A stretch of 64,000 nt of DNA, taken from assembly GCA_914767715.1 (NCBI GenBank), contig OU612065.1:36518001-36582000 (forward strand), given 5' to 3'. This stretch comes from Membranipora membranacea (lineage: Eukaryota; Bryozoa; Gymnolaemata; Cheilostomatida; Membraniporidae). Positions 1 to 12,784 of the stretch are shown one piece after another. The translations under genes and the position numbers were made by a program. The notes under the pieces are model-generated. The model saw only the letters and a program-made list of their open reading frames with translations. It had not been told where the DNA came from and ran no database searches. Positions within the stretch are counted from its first letter, which is position 1. The number at the start of each line of letters is the position of its first letter.

Positions 1-3000
1 ATGGTCCGTTGACTCTCTTCCTTTCCATTAGATAAGTAACGAGAGCGATGGTCTGTATAGTTTTACCCAAACCCATCTCATCAGCTAGGATCCCATTCAG
101 ATTATTATTCCATAGAGAAACCATCCACTCAAGGCCCTTCACCTACAAGTGGAATTATATTTCTGATTCAAATCATTTAACAAAAGTGTTATAATATTAC
201 TGAAGCTTTGTGTGCCAAACTTAACCACCGCTAGTCAAGATTGAGCCTCTATAGGCCTATCACAGCCTTTTCTTTTGAACACTCCGACCACCTCAAAATA
301 TTTCCTATAATATATGTAAGGTGACCCTTGAATCAACATCCCCTCAAGTTTTTAGGGCAGTCAGAGATCATGTTCCCCATCACCTGAAAAAGCTTAGCCT
401 ACTGCTGTCATCACACGAATAGAAACACAGTCTAGTTAAGCCTCAACATAACCCTGATATAGCCCACACGGTCAATCACTGAATTGATATGGAAGCAAAT
501 TGTATGAGTTCATAATGTTTGTCAAGCAGGTTCACCAACAATAGCTGCTTAAGTGGATTTGTTTCCTGGTGGAGCCTGGTTCTACAGCACTTAGAGTCTA
601 TGTACTCATGCAGCTATCACTCTAATGACCCCCTCCCATCTCTTCTTTGAGGCTGCTCTCCCCTTTCACTCTTGTTCCCTTCCGTATAACTAATAAAGTA
701 TAATGTTGGTAACTTGCTTGCTTGTCCCGAGTGTTTGAGCTCACTAACCTGATATTCTTTGAGTGTACCGTTGATCATGATACTAGCCTGAGCTGATACT
801 GTCTCTTTGACTGAGTGAGCCTGCATGCAATAGTTAGCTTCTTCACCTCCGACCAGGTTAGCCACTTTATAATCATCGTCGTCATGTTTTGTCTTGGCTC
901 TGTAAGTGAGAAACAAAAGGAAAACGGAAATCACACTCAAATACATTTCTATAATTCTAATAACTCTACACTTCTATAATTGTGATACTATTTACATTAT
1001 GATGAAAAGTTACCAGAAAACTCAGCGCTGCAAAACAACATCAGTTTTTTGCTATGGAATAGGTTTAGAAAAAGCTATATCTTCAGTGATTTTTCAAGCA
1101 CTGGACATCGCTTTTTGTTTTGTTTTCGTCTTGCATCCACCCAAAAACTTCTTTTTGATTCATATGACTACTGCATTCAACAACCTTCCTCAACATGTGC
1201 GTTTATCAACAACCATACATATACTTGAATTTACATTGTCAAACACTTTGTTTTTATTGGATTGAGATAGAATTTTTAATCCCTGCATTTTATTTTGGTT
1301 GTTTCATATTTTTCTTTGCACATGGTAGAACAGGTAGAACATAGTCGCATGATGGTGAATACAAATAAAAATGTATTACAGTCCAGCTTCTATAGTGACA
1401 CCAAGTCAGAGAATGACCACACAACATGTGTATATATTATGATAGTTCACAGCAACTACGACCAAACCATGGGAACCCCGTGACATATGATATATCATTG
1501 TTCTGGGTGTTAGCCTTGTAACAGATTCACCGTAATTGGTATTAACTCACTTTTCAATGATAGCATCAGGATTTTCTTCAGGATCGATAGTTTCTTCTCC
1601 TTCCTTTTCCTGTTAAACAAATCATCAATAATTCATTTTCAGTCATAGATTATCAGTATTATATCAGTCATAGATTATCAGTATTATATCAGTCATTCAT
1701 TATCAGTAATATATCAGTCTTAAATTATCAGAATTATATCAGTCATACATTATCAGTATTATATCAGTAATATGTCAGTCATACATTATCAGTATTATAT
1801 CAGTCTTAAATTATCAGTATTATATCAGTCAAAAATTATCAGTATTATATAAGCCATACATTAACAGACCAGAGTCAGACACGTATACACATACCTCATC
1901 CTCCTCCTCATCTTCTTTTTCCTCCTCGGGAGCTTTCTCAAACCCGGGATGGTCAGCCAGCCATGCTTCCAGCTGTGAGGACAGTGGAGCGTTCTCACCT
2001 GTCAACTTGACACCAGTCTCAGGGTTTATTACTGGTACCTGTCAAACAATATACAATAATTATAATATTAACAGTAATATGTCATAGGCTCGAATAAGAC
2101 AACTTTAAAGGCCATAGTGATGAAGGTTTATCCTCAGAGATATAAGGAGTAAGGGTGTTGCTCTAGATGGTTAACTTCTAAATGAGCACAGAGAATTCCA
2201 TCCAGGTAAGAACCGGACCCTGCAGAAGTATGTAGGCCTTATCATTTTGTTATAGAGCCCGGTTTGAAGGCGTTAATATAATACTGCCCTTGTGGAACAA
2301 ATATTACCAATGTTTTCTTTAGCTAGTTGGGGGTGAATTTATGTATGCTAGCACCCTGTCTCATTTGGTAAGACAAAAGTTCATCATAAAAGTGATTTTA
2401 GCTAGCGATAGATTTCATTGTTTCAACCCTTTGAAATGTGAAATTTTTTTATTTGCCACAGTGGGTGATATAGAAGATACCACGTTAACTCATACATACC
2501 CTGACATCAGCTGTAGCATCAGTAGATTCGCCTCGTCTCCTGCGTTGTTTTTGTTTCTTTCTTGTTTCAGCTTTGTGCTCTTGTACGAGGGAGGTAAGAC
2601 TAGATATAAATTCATCGGTCTGAGAGAGAAGATACGCCAGACGTTTATCCTTCTTCTGATCAATAAGCTTACGGTATCCTTCTTCATCTTCAGCCTAGCA
2701 AAGGAGTGAACAATCATGGCTATATTATTACAACATTCACAAGGTACAGCAACATAAATAATTGTTTCATTGTTAGAATTTTTGTACATGAATGGTGCAA
2801 GTATATGAGAAGTAGAGTCATTCACATCATGTATGCTTGAATGACTAAAAACTTCCCTCAATAGTTCTGTTAGCAGGAAGCATCAGTGGATTATTTTCAG
2901 CCTCCATAATAGCAGTGAGCGTGAATTATTGTGTTGTCCTCATTTTAATTAATTTTCAAAATGTGAGCACACATCCTGTTTACCTCTATAATTGATGCGA

Positions 3001-4412
3001 AGGCTGCAAAATGGCTATTAATTAGGGGGAGTTGTCTCCTTTTTGCAGAAACATAACAGGGACTGATAACTGTAAACAAATACAAACATGCCATTATCCT
3101 ACTCGCATAGCCCAATGTGTAAGTACTAGAAGAAGAAAGCACTCACCATAAGACGACGCATTCTCTCTTTCTCGATTCTCTCTTGTTCTTTCTTCTGCTC
3201 TCTCTCCGAGTTAGCGTGCCACGTGAGCATAGCTTTAGTCATCTTCCTTGACTTATCCTGATTGTTACGATGATATTCTTTAAACTCTTTGTAGTGGTGC
3301 ATGACGGCAGTCAGGTATTCCTAAAATTACAAAGTATGGATCCAGTAAGCATACATGATGTATAATAATCGTATTTTCAATGTTCATTACAAAATATCAC
3401 AGCACAAAACTTTTACACAGCTCAGAATGTGCCACGTCAATATAAAAGATATCACAAACAAAAGAAAGCATACCAAAAAGGAGTGAATATTTTGGGGTTA
3501 TTTGATGATGGGCGAGTACAAATTTTCTCCAGCTGTGGTGGGAGTTTATATAAATGTTAGCTTGACTTTAAAAGTTCTCAGTTTCAAGTCTGTGCAAAAT
3601 GTTAAAACTTTTCCTCCTGTAAATACCTCTCTAAGTAATTAATATCAAGAGATATGTCAATATACCATACACACTTTTTACCAGACGCCTTGAAAAGGGA
3701 CCGTCTTGATCAGGGGCTGTCTTCATTAGGGGGTTGTCTTGATCATGGTACTATTTAAGGTAGCCTTAGTGGCATATTATAGCATGACCTGGCTGTGGCT
3801 GTACAACCCAGCCTGCCTTGACTGATTAGACACTGCTTTTTTCTCCTCAAGTTCAGCGTTGAGTTCAATGGGAGCAACAAAAACCAAAGCGAAGATTGAA
3901 ACGGACTGAAAGTCTAGTAGCCTGAGAGCTTACATCTCTATTGTAGCTTTAGTTTGTAGATCTTGTGGAATACTAGAGGGGAGATTTTCCAAAGCCAATA
4001 ATCTCAACTGTATTCTGTTAGCAAGTCTAGAAACTATAAAGATATGTATCATCTACTGATCAGGTATTCAATGTAAGAGGATTAAACCACCTACACTATA
4101 TGAGAATATAATGAGAAATATTTAGCAGTCAAAACTAGAATAGAAAACTATTAAAACTGTGTACAGGATCTTCCTACAGCATACTGATATTGTTTAATGC
4201 CCTTGATGATTACTCAAAAATTTGTCTCACTCTACTGATTTGGCATACTGCGTTCCAATATCATTGTATTGTATATTTGTGTAATCCTACCTGTTTTCTC
4301 TCTCCTGGAGAAGGTCCTGTGGATCGATACCAGGAGGTTTAGCTACTGGAGCCAGTCTATTCTTATTACCTCCGTGTAAGAGCTGATGTGGTGACATAGG
4401 ACCTCTCACCAT
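1..4412 (-). CDS. SMARCA2/4 (BRM/BRG1)-like SWI/SNF ATPase, copy A, 5' part
   Basis: Catalytic ATPase of SWI/SNF (BAF) nucleosome remodelling complexes, nuclear. Exons read right to left: 4291-4412, 3934-4026, 3147-3320, 2500-2694, 1895-2038, 1551-1609, 749-899, and 1-142 (runs off the edge). They encode a pre-HSA stretch ([14 protein letters not shown], then [19 protein letters not shown]), HSA helices ([50 protein letters not shown]), a BRK domain ([29 protein letters not shown]), an acidic stretch, and the start of the SNF2 domain with Walker A ([14 protein letters not shown]). Splice phases agree from 3320 to 1. The first and second exons also agree. Between 3934 and 3320 an exon of roughly 70 residues (start of HSA) cannot be found, and the flanking phases (2 then 0) do not join. 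No QLQ domain is seen upstream, where hAT sequence abuts the first exon. The ATG at 4412 is only the first in-frame Met. This is either a 5'-truncated copy or a gene with diverged or misassembled exons. Confidence 0.85.
1131..1265 (+). mobile_element. possible LINE reverse-transcriptase C-terminal remnant
   Basis: A short open stretch in an intron of copy A reads [20 protein letters not shown], ending in a stop. This resembles the conserved tail of non-LTR retrotransposon reverse transcriptases (W/FNxLPxxIRxxxSxxxFK). No other LINE domain is adjacent. Confidence 0.35.
1632..1865. repeat. minisatellite in intron of copy A
   Basis: Imperfect tandem repeat with a unit near 28 bp, core TTATCAGTATTATATCAGTC, about eight copies. 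It lies between exons 1551-1609 and 1895-2038, close to the splice sites of the BRK exon. Confidence 0.85.
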
Positions 4413-4415
4413 CTC

Positions 4416-5850
4416 TCACAGGAGGTCAGCATATAACTGGGCTGCATCGTACACAGTCTCATGCCATGTGTCATTGCTCTGCCAGCTGGGAGCAGTAGCT
4501 GCTAGAGGGAGTAAGTTCAGTAACGGGTACAGCTGCTCGGTTCCATCAAACCGTCCGTGGTACTCTGAGAGAAGATAGTCTACAAAGTGATATACAGTAT
4601 AGGTTATTATACTAAAAATAAATAAATAATTTTGCATCAATGATTAGGAAGGAGTTCCTAATCCTTGTTTGCATGGTGTTTCAATGTTAGAGTTGTTTCC
4701 TCTCACTTAATCAGAAAACGTAAGAAGACAACACTTTGATTACTTAATTTGTAAAAAGTAATAGAAGTCGCTGTATTTTGACGGTTGAGTTTTACTCACC
4801 TATAAACTCTACTGTCACCGTTCGGGTGAAGTATTCTTCTGGAGAGCTGGCTGGTACATTCGATCTGTGCTGCTGCCGACCACACCGTCTGGGGATAGAT
4901 GGCTGAACACTGAGTTTGGCAGCTAGCTCTTCAGCTTGTACATACCACATCTTGCTGTAGTCATTGACTTAACATTAACTTCCTTTCAGTGTTGTTGATG
5001 AGTGTGTTAGCACTACCCAAATCAATGCTGCCACCTGGTGGAATTGGAATATAAACAGCAAATATGATGAATAGTGTAAGACCACATACGATACGACGGG
5101 GCACCGTTTTGTATCATATTTTTTGAGTTGGTGGTTTGACGTTCTGTAAAGAGTGAATGGCTAAGTGAACTACCCGTTATATGAGTAGAAGTTGGTAAAT
5201 AGAATGATCCATATATACTTAATGCATGCTGGCTTGACATACAGCCATAAAATTATAACCTCATATTTTGCCCGAGATAACACAAGTCAATGTTCTCTTA
5301 CCTTGAAGTCTCACACATAGTTCCTTACTGGAAGCCATGATTTTGGAGCAGACGACCAACGAGTATATAAACGAGAAGCTCATCAGAGCCCTGAGCATGT
5401 TAGAGATGTTATACCAGTCAGTACGATACTCTCTCTCTCTCTGACAACATTGCCTGTAGACTTTCTCCGATGTGTGGTAACAATTCTATTGTGGTGTCCA
5501 GAGCAGTGTATCTAAAACAAGTGAAGCCTGTGGATAACTGGTCTTTCATTTTCATGCTGTTTGTCAATTCTTTTTAAACTCTTTTTATTTGTCTCATGAT
5601 ACAATAAAGGTCCGTACAATTTCAACACAATGGCTCAACCTCACACCAACAAAAAATTGGTAGGATCTGTTCAGTTCAGTATTACCTTTAGTATTACCTT
5701 CAGTTTTACCTATTTTAGGATGGCTTAAATAGTTACCGTTCGACCCATCTTGTCTTTGAGAGCGAGCATAGTTTCTTCTTAGCAGTGGTTTCTGATGTTG
5801 ATTCGATCGTATGTGTCAGCTTGGCTTGTCTCTTTGGGCTGTCCGAGAAG
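4416..5850 (-). pseudogene. hAT transposase C-terminal half (ZMYM1/THAP12-like), decayed
   Basis: Four exon-like blocks read right to left with matching phases: about 5850-5737 (SDSPKRQAKLTHTIES, LCSLSKTRWVER), 5511-5302 (YTALDTTIELLPHIGESLQAM, then ALMSFSFIYSLVV), 5034-4800 (NTLINNTERKLM, then PRRCGRQQHRSNVPASSPEE) and 4579-4416 (DYLLSEYHGRF to YADLL and a stop). The succession C.LSKTRWVER, FSFIYSLVV, PRxxGRQxHRSNVPA and xYHxRF is characteristic of ZMYM1/THAP12-like hAT transposases. There are two frameshifts: one in an AG dinucleotide run near 5430 and one near 4975. The reading frame ends before the usual ERSFS dimerisation tail, one base from a SMARCA4-like exon. It is a broken mobile-element gene. 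The left end looks like a recombination breakpoint (inference). Confidence 0.7.
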
Positions 5851-6391
5851 AACGAACACAGGACCGCTTGTGTATTTATCATATCGTCTATCAAGTGCAT
5901 ATTTTCCTAGTATTATTCAACGACATTTCATACAAGACAGTACCTGCCAATGATTCCTAGGCACAAAATTAAATTAAAAACAATCAACTCCAATACCAGG
6001 CTGGGGTGATGCAATTGGAGGCACACGAAATATCCAGCAAAACATGTGATTGATATAAATTATTTCCTAGTTACTCACTGATTGGCTGTATACTCTTGCA
6101 AGGTTTCATCAGAGCTAGATTAAGTTGGAATTTGAAACATTTTTGCAGACTTTAAGATACTTAACTTCAAACGATCCGGCACAGAATTTCTGTCTGTTTG
6201 GGTTTTGGCTCTGGAAGATATTTCGCAGAATCATCTCAATTATCACTCTCGAGCTTGGTTTATCTAATACGGCACCAAATAAATTAAGGAGCATATCTAT
6301 GGTGATATAATAAATTCTACCATTTCAGGCCACTCTGACCCTTTGCTTCGTCATTTCAGATATATTGTCAGATCAAGCAAAACTTACCTAC

Positions 6392-8848
6392 CTATCGGAT
6401 CATGATGGCATCTGGTGAACTTCTCATGCCCACTGAATCCTTCATGGACATTTGAGATGTGGAGAAGCATAGACTTCACCATCTCCACCAGAAGCTCTGC
6501 ATCCCCATTACAGGTAGTGCTGGAATACCATATGTGATTCTTTATGTGAGAAATCCAAGGCACAAGCTCCTTTTGATTTTTAGTCTTACACTCCTGATAA
6601 ATAGCTTTCGCAAGGTTTTTAGTCCAATACCACACGTCCTAAAAATGAGTGGAAATATAATATAGAGATGCTGTGTAAAATTTACACAATTAAATCAAAG
6701 CGCACAGGTTTACTCAATTCTGATTTCCAGCATGAACGCACAATAACTTATTCTTTGAGGTGACTATGGTACTAATTTTCCTCTATTCTGAGAGCTGTGA
6801 TTAAACTAAGCATGCGCTTTGCATATCTTTGAGAGCAGAGCCTCATTTGTGGTGTTTGTCATCGTCCGCTTGCGTCGAAGCCGATTTATATTTTGTGTTT
6901 GTAGGTTTACCTGATTGTGAATGATGTGGGGATAAACAATTTGCATCAGTAGAGCAATACCGAGATGACCGTCTGTGGTGACAACCCTAATACTAAATTC
7001 AGATGTTGTGTCTTCCATGATTTCTAAGAAAGCCTGGTTTCAGCTGCCTGAGAGGATGTGACAGCTCTAGTCTCTAATGTGACCAATCCAGTTGACTGAA
7101 ATGGAAATTTAAATTAACTCAATTCTCTTTTCAGCAAAACCACCTCCATACTCAATTGAGAGTAACTTTGCAATGATGTGGGGTGATCTAGTCTAAGGTT
7201 ACCAATGTCAAACTAAATATAAAAAATATATTATACTCATCATCTGGAAATTGTCATCCATCAGTCAAATGCCTTTGTCTTCATTTTGATAAATATGCTC
7301 AAATTTTTTTACATTCTATATACAACTATGTCTGGGAGTTTGGGAGTTTATGGTTATGTTGCATTTTAATTATTTTATTTGGATTTGATGATTAATATGT
7401 TGAGTAACTGAATAAAAATCCAATTCTTACCACATCAAGGAGCGTGTATGTTCAATAGCGGGCATTATGGCCAGGGCTGTCATGCCTGCCATCTCCTGCC
7501 AGGTCAGGTTGTACACCTAAACAATACAATAACGTAAGATGTTAGTTATCACTACAATAAAATAAAACAGCATGTGTAGTACAGCTTCAGCTCCGTATGT
7601 TAGGGCTCATATTACTGAATTCCATCTAGACAGAAGTGTTATGGAATTTGTCAACAGGCTCATCAGATTACTAGCCAATACTTGTTGATCAGTGGCTTGC
7701 ACTACAGGAGTCTGACTTACTCGTTATTATAAAATCACAATAAATCTGACTTACTTTTTTCAGCAATGATCATCCTAGCCACTCTCATAGTCTCATCGTA
7801 CATTTGGTTAATGACGGGAATTAGGAGGCTGCGCTGGTATACATAAAAGAGTGTGCATGATATCACATTTACATTAATCATGCCCATCATGCTTTCTAGT
7901 GTGCCATAGGTGTTTCCACTACAAGAGAGATATTCATCAACTGCAAACATTTTTGTTGAAACAAAGATATTATTTTCGCAAAATGTGTTGTTTTCCTGTC
8001 ATTTCTTTTCAGTAAAGGAAACGCAGTCAGCAACATGAACTTGCAATTACAGTTTTCTTTCTTCACCACAGAAGTAAAATACCTGGATACTGCGTCCCCA
8101 ATCATAACGGAGTGATTATGGCTATCGTAATTAATAATAAATTAGTAATTAATAAATAATTCATTGATATAAAATTGGTATTGTTGGCGAGACAAGAAGC
8201 CATGTGAATTGTTTTTGTACTCACGAAAGTAGCACAGATGCTGCCAGCATAACATTCCCTGGATACTTCCTTCCAACCTTGGGTTGGGAATCCCACCTAT
8301 ATGTATGGATGCATGACGCGCATGTTCCTGTGACAACAAGGGCTGATCCTTGTTGTCTAAACTTCATCGATATCAAAGCAGGCCATCGACATTCTCTACA
8401 TGATACCTTATGAAAAACAAGAAACCAGATAAAAACTACATCAATGGCTCATGCAGCATTACACAAAGGTTGGTGCTGTTACCCCACAGCAGACCAGGGA
8501 GTTAGTCCAAAACTCCCTGTGCATATGTTGATTTTAGGAGTTGCATTCTTAAGTTGCAGGAGACAATAACACTGGTAAATTTATGTAAGAATACGGGAAA
8601 GACTGTGTGGTCACGGTGTTTTGTGTTAACACAGGCAGGATTGTTTTGTACCCCGGGCAGCGTGGCACTGTAGTACATTGTATTTGGATGGGAAAATCAA
8701 AACAGACTGACCCTTTAGCCACAAATGATAGAATTTCAATAATCTTGAACATAACTTACGTCTTTAAATAGCAAACGGAGTTGTGTGTCAAAAACAATCC
8801 ACTTGTCACAATCAGCCAGAGTCTCAGAGCCCTTCTCTTTTCAACACC
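6392..8848 (-). pseudogene. transposase-like gene of the GDGR.DSPGH / NHLWW family, two lesions
   Basis: Exons right to left: about 8834-8757 (DKWIVFDTQLRLLFKD), 8410-8222 (SCRECRW, GTCASCIHTYRWDSQPK), about 7930-7755 (LLSGNTYGTLESMM, YVYQRSLLIPVINQMY), 7516-7431 (GDGRHDSPGHNARY, stop, TYTLLDV), about 7106-6909 (VVTTDGHLGI, YPHIIHNQ) and 6638-6392 (DVWYWTKNLAKAI, KNHIWYSSTTCNGD). Exon order and motifs match, from memory, a repetitive family common in invertebrate and fish genomes, assumed to be transposase-related. The CxxC and CxxC...W.SQP parts look metal-binding. Phases fit between most blocks. One TGA sits inside the hallmark motif where Gly or Cys is expected, and a frameshift lies near 7027. 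Remaining exons to the left are not recognisable. The superfamily name is uncertain. Confidence 0.6.
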
Positions 8849-9258
8849 TGGAATCAATAAAGCATTTTGTATATTACATGTACACTCTATCCTTGTGGGA
8901 GTGATACCATAACAAAAACTCCACTTGGCTCATTGAAATCCACCGAGGAAAAAACAACGTTTCAATTTTAAAACATGGGTTTGGTTTAAGTTGGTAGCTG
9001 ATTGATTTTTCAAACCAAGTACCAAGCGGGTATGTGAGTACTTTCATGTACAAATCCACGATAAAGTAATATCTAAGGACAGATCACCAAAATCTATGAG
9101 ACAAAATACTATTGCAGCAAATTGTAAAATAACTCATGTGATATAATGACTATCAAGGAGAACACAGTGGATGATTGCTAAGATTTTAGTTTCCATGTTA
9201 ATAAAACAAAACAGGTGTGCTGTATAGATTTATAAATTGCAATGCTTTACTGTGAATT

Positions 9259-9480
9259 TTACAAACCAATATCATCATCACTGATATCTGTAGTATCAGA
9301 TGATTCCGACAAATCAAGTGATGGAAACCTCGCCGGGTCTGGCTCAACCTCCATCGGCTCTGACTCTTCTTGAATCATAGTTTGGGTTCCCGTAGTAACA
9401 GCAGATGGACCTTGTACATCCAGGGTGTACAGGTAATCGTGGTCCCTGACTGGACTCTCCATCATAGCTGTTTGTGTTCC
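9259..9480 (-). CDS. acidic exon, possibly the 5' part of the neighbouring transposase-like gene
   Basis: An open frame of about 70 residues reads left, rich in Glu, Asp and Ser (EESEPMEVEPDPARFPSLD, then SSDTTDISDDDIG). No domain is recognised. It precedes the 8848-6392 transposase-like exons on the same strand, and that family often begins with an acidic segment, so it may be its first coding exon. A possible donor lies at the left end (GTAAAA). This could also be chance coding potential. Confidence 0.35.
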   Translation of the reverse strand, partial: GTQTAMMESPVRDHDYLYTLDVQGPSAVTTGTQTMIQEESEPMEVEPDPARFPSLDLSESSDTTDISDDDIGL

Positions 9481-10194
9481 CTGGAATCACAACAACAAAG
9501 CGGATTCTTTATTCACTAGTTATCTCTTATGTTACGGTGGCTAAAGTGCCAAATACGCCTTTTTGTTTCTCATAATGGTACTACATGGAAATAATACTGA
9601 GCTAACAGTACCTAACCCGTTTGTGTAGCTACTGGAACGGTTATGGAAAAATTCAAGAAAAGCAACATTCATTATAGAAATTTATCCTGTTCTGAATGGG
9701 CACTAAAACCCGTCGCTAACGATGGGTGTTGTTAGACATGTGGCACATGCTGAATGTGACATGTGTACAGCACTCAAGGCCTATAGCATTGCTGATTGTG
9801 CTGAAGGGGATGGCGCGCGAGTGCTTCAGGACGTACAGCACCAGCTATACATCTCACAACACATGAATATCGGATTGGACTAAAAATATGTCTTAGCACG
9901 AAATTGGGCTGCATCAACAAACCCTCTGCTATGATTGTTTCATAAAATCTGCTACTTCCCATACATAGCTGGACTTTTTCTGTAATGTTGGTACATCCAT
10001 CTTATAGGGATATTGTACATTTTCCTGTGTTATATAGCATAAAAAGGTTGGCAGATCATGGTCGAGGTAGCGTCAGTAATTTCATATAATATTCAACTTT
10101 GTGTAATGTAAAATGAGCAATAACAGCCCTACGATGAACAAAAAAATACTTACGAATGAACAATAAATGAACAACAAATGAACAACAGTAGGAG

Positions 10195-10290
10195 TAGGAG
10201 AAGTAAGAGTAGGAGGTGGCTCAGTGGATAGAGTGCCTGTCCTTCAGCACGCAAGTGTTGAAGGTCTTGGGTTCGAATCCCATTGCAGTC
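10195..10290 (+). mobile_element. tRNA-derived SINE head
   Basis: RNA polymerase III internal promoter boxes are clear: box A TGGCTCAGTGGATAGAG and box B GGGTTCGAATCCC. The acceptor-stem ends do not pair and no anticodon arm is intact. It is therefore a tRNA-derived repeat and not a tRNA gene. Confidence 0.7.
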
Positions 10291-10487
10291 CACTGACTAA
10301 TGGGAGTTGTTGGACCTGATAATATATAAATAAGACATGGCAGAGCAGAGTGCAAGGACCGCCTGACACTTAGAACCTTTTAGTTAGTTCCCTGGGACCT
10401 GCACCCAGTAACCAAGCACTCTGATGCAAATTGATTCCAAGATTCACAAGCTTATAAACAACAGGCATATCCTGTGAACAATGCGTT

Positions 10488-10634
10488 GTGTGGTTGTGTT
10501 CTATGATACACTCTCTTTAGCTGTGAGTGCAAGTACTATAAATAACTGCCAGCCTGTATGGTATAGTCACAGGTTGGCATAGATAGAAGGACTAGACTAG
10601 TTATTTATATAACTTGCACTGACAGCTAAAGAGA
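10488..10634. repeat. foldback (inverted-repeat) element
   Basis: Arms CTCTCTTTAGCTG.GAGTGCAAG at the left and CTTGCAC.GACAGCTAAAGAGAG at the right, with AT-rich ATAAATAAC/GTTATTTAT continuing the pairing. This looks like a short non-autonomous element. Confidence 0.6.
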
Positions 10635-12784
10635 GTTTGGTGGCTTGGCCTACCTACTAAGAAGATGCATCATTCTTCTCCTTTTGGAACATGTGTTGTT
10701 ATGAAAACTGTTAGCAGAATATCTGATTTACACTTCTGAGCTTGATGTAGACTTCTTATCAGAGAATGGACTTTTTGGCCAGGAACTGGTTTGTCTCCTG
10801 CAAGCTGTCTCTGGCAGACCTAATAATCTGCCTTGCAGATTGGTGTAGAGGGGGAGTCTCACCGTCCTCGTATGGTAACTCTCCAAACTTAACTGTATTT
10901 TTGATGCTGCAGCCACCTGAGAGTTTTGTTTGCAGCTGCCAGCAATGAACTAAACTAAAGGTTTAGTTCATTGCTGCCAGTGGGCAAAATTTTCAAAATG
11001 TGCCTCACAAACCCTGGCCGCCGAAGTGAGACTTTCAAATGAGATGTCATTTCTCTTGGCCCTGATAAACCATTCATTGGCTAGAGCTTTTGGAAGCCTA
11101 AAGAAACTCCCAGCGAAATTATCTGTCCTGTTGTTACAACTAGCAAAGATGCACTGAACTATTTTGTTTGAATTTGAAATAATGATGAAGTTCTCTGACT
11201 ACCAATCTTACTGAATAAATCTGAACTGAACAATGTGCTTTAGCCTCGGGTTCACTAAAATGCGGAAATCCGTGATCATGCAAATTCACGTGCGTATTGC
11301 GGCAATTTAGTGCGTATTTCCGCATTTTGTCAATCCTGTGTGGGATTGACTAAAATGCGGAAGTCACCTTGTGACCTTGAAAATCATTTTTCCGCATTTT
11401 AGTCAAAATTGACTAAAATGCGGAAATTTCAAATTTAGCTTTTTTACCACTTAATGTGGCCTGTAAGAAAAAAATTGATATGTGTTCTATGAAACCATCT
11501 CATAGGCTATGTGTATGGGCAATCTGGGTTAGAAATAATGTGTTGTAGGACAGCTGTAGCACTATTTATGTAAAGCGGAAATCCAGTGAAATCTTCAGTG
11601 AAATATGTACATGAATATACAGGAGAAGATAACTCTAATATGATGATTTGTCAAACAAAATCCCCATGCTAGTTACTATTTCTGAAATGCAGATTTTGAT
11701 AGAGGCAAGTTTTATTGAGGAGAAATGCTTTTATGGGCATATTATACGTTGAGAGTGAAGATATAGGACACTAATATACATTGAGAGTAAAGCCATATAA
11801 TATATGCAATAGCAACCCGGGTGTTTACACATCGATAGTTAACCTGATATCTTACAAGTGGTGACGTTGGGTGATTATCATGGTAGTAGCAAAAAAGTCA
11901 TCGGAGAACATAGGAAAACATCTGTGAAAACATGTAGATCAGTCTATTGGTGATCAAGTTCTTCATAGCAGAACCGTATACAGTAGAGCATAGCCACCCA
12001 CTTTGACACCAAAGATCACTTTCCGGGAAAGGCAGGGTGGTCCTTGTCACAACAATTCATAAGAGTGTTTTTGGTTTTTCATTCTGCTCTATTGAAGTGC
12101 AAATGAACTAATTATAACTTATAATATCTGAGCACATAGTCAAGATTGCGTGATGAGACTGAGTAATTATACATTTTATTTTCATAAGCCACACAATAAT
12201 CATATTGATCAGCCTGTATAAAAGCACAAGTGAGTCCAAAAATGTAGTTGGTAGATATTTATAAAACAATTCATTGCTTCAGGTATTGATAGTGTAGATG
12301 CGTAATATCAGCCAATGTTTTACTAAAATCAGGGGTAGTTTATAAGCATACATACATCTGTAACTTTGTATTTAGCAAGATTAAACCTTGATTCACTTTG
12401 GTGTTTATGAAATAAAACTGACCTACATTAGATGAGTTGAATTTTGGCAGGAGGAAAAGTTTGACATTTCACAATCTGAAATTTATCGATAGACTACATT
12501 CACTTTGAAAAGCTCTCTATCATTTCTACGAAGGTACCAGCTAGTACCAGCTTGATGGCTGTGTCTTTCGGCTCCAAGACACAATTCATGTTGATTGGAG
12601 AGTCTGTTGTGACCTTCTGCACAAGATAGACTAGAATCTATCGATCATGAGGCAGCTTCAGTCCATAGCAAGAGTTATTCTCAGCAATCACAGAACTTGG
12701 TAGATGCATCCCTAGAAGAAAAGATAAAAATGCCAACTTTCAGCTGAGCAGACCGGGGGGGGGGGGGGGGGGGGAGGCAACATA

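Larger units (their letters stand above)
9483..11247. other. intergenic stretch with SINE and foldbacks
   Basis: No protein-coding exon could be supported. It holds a tRNA-derived SINE (10195-10290), a foldback with arms around 10490-10632, and a hairpin with TGGCAGCAATGAACTAAAC arms at about 10930-10980. Confidence 0.6.

Noticed and set aside
1632-1865. CRISPR array
   Set aside because: Continuous imperfect tandem repeat without spacers, in a eukaryotic intron.
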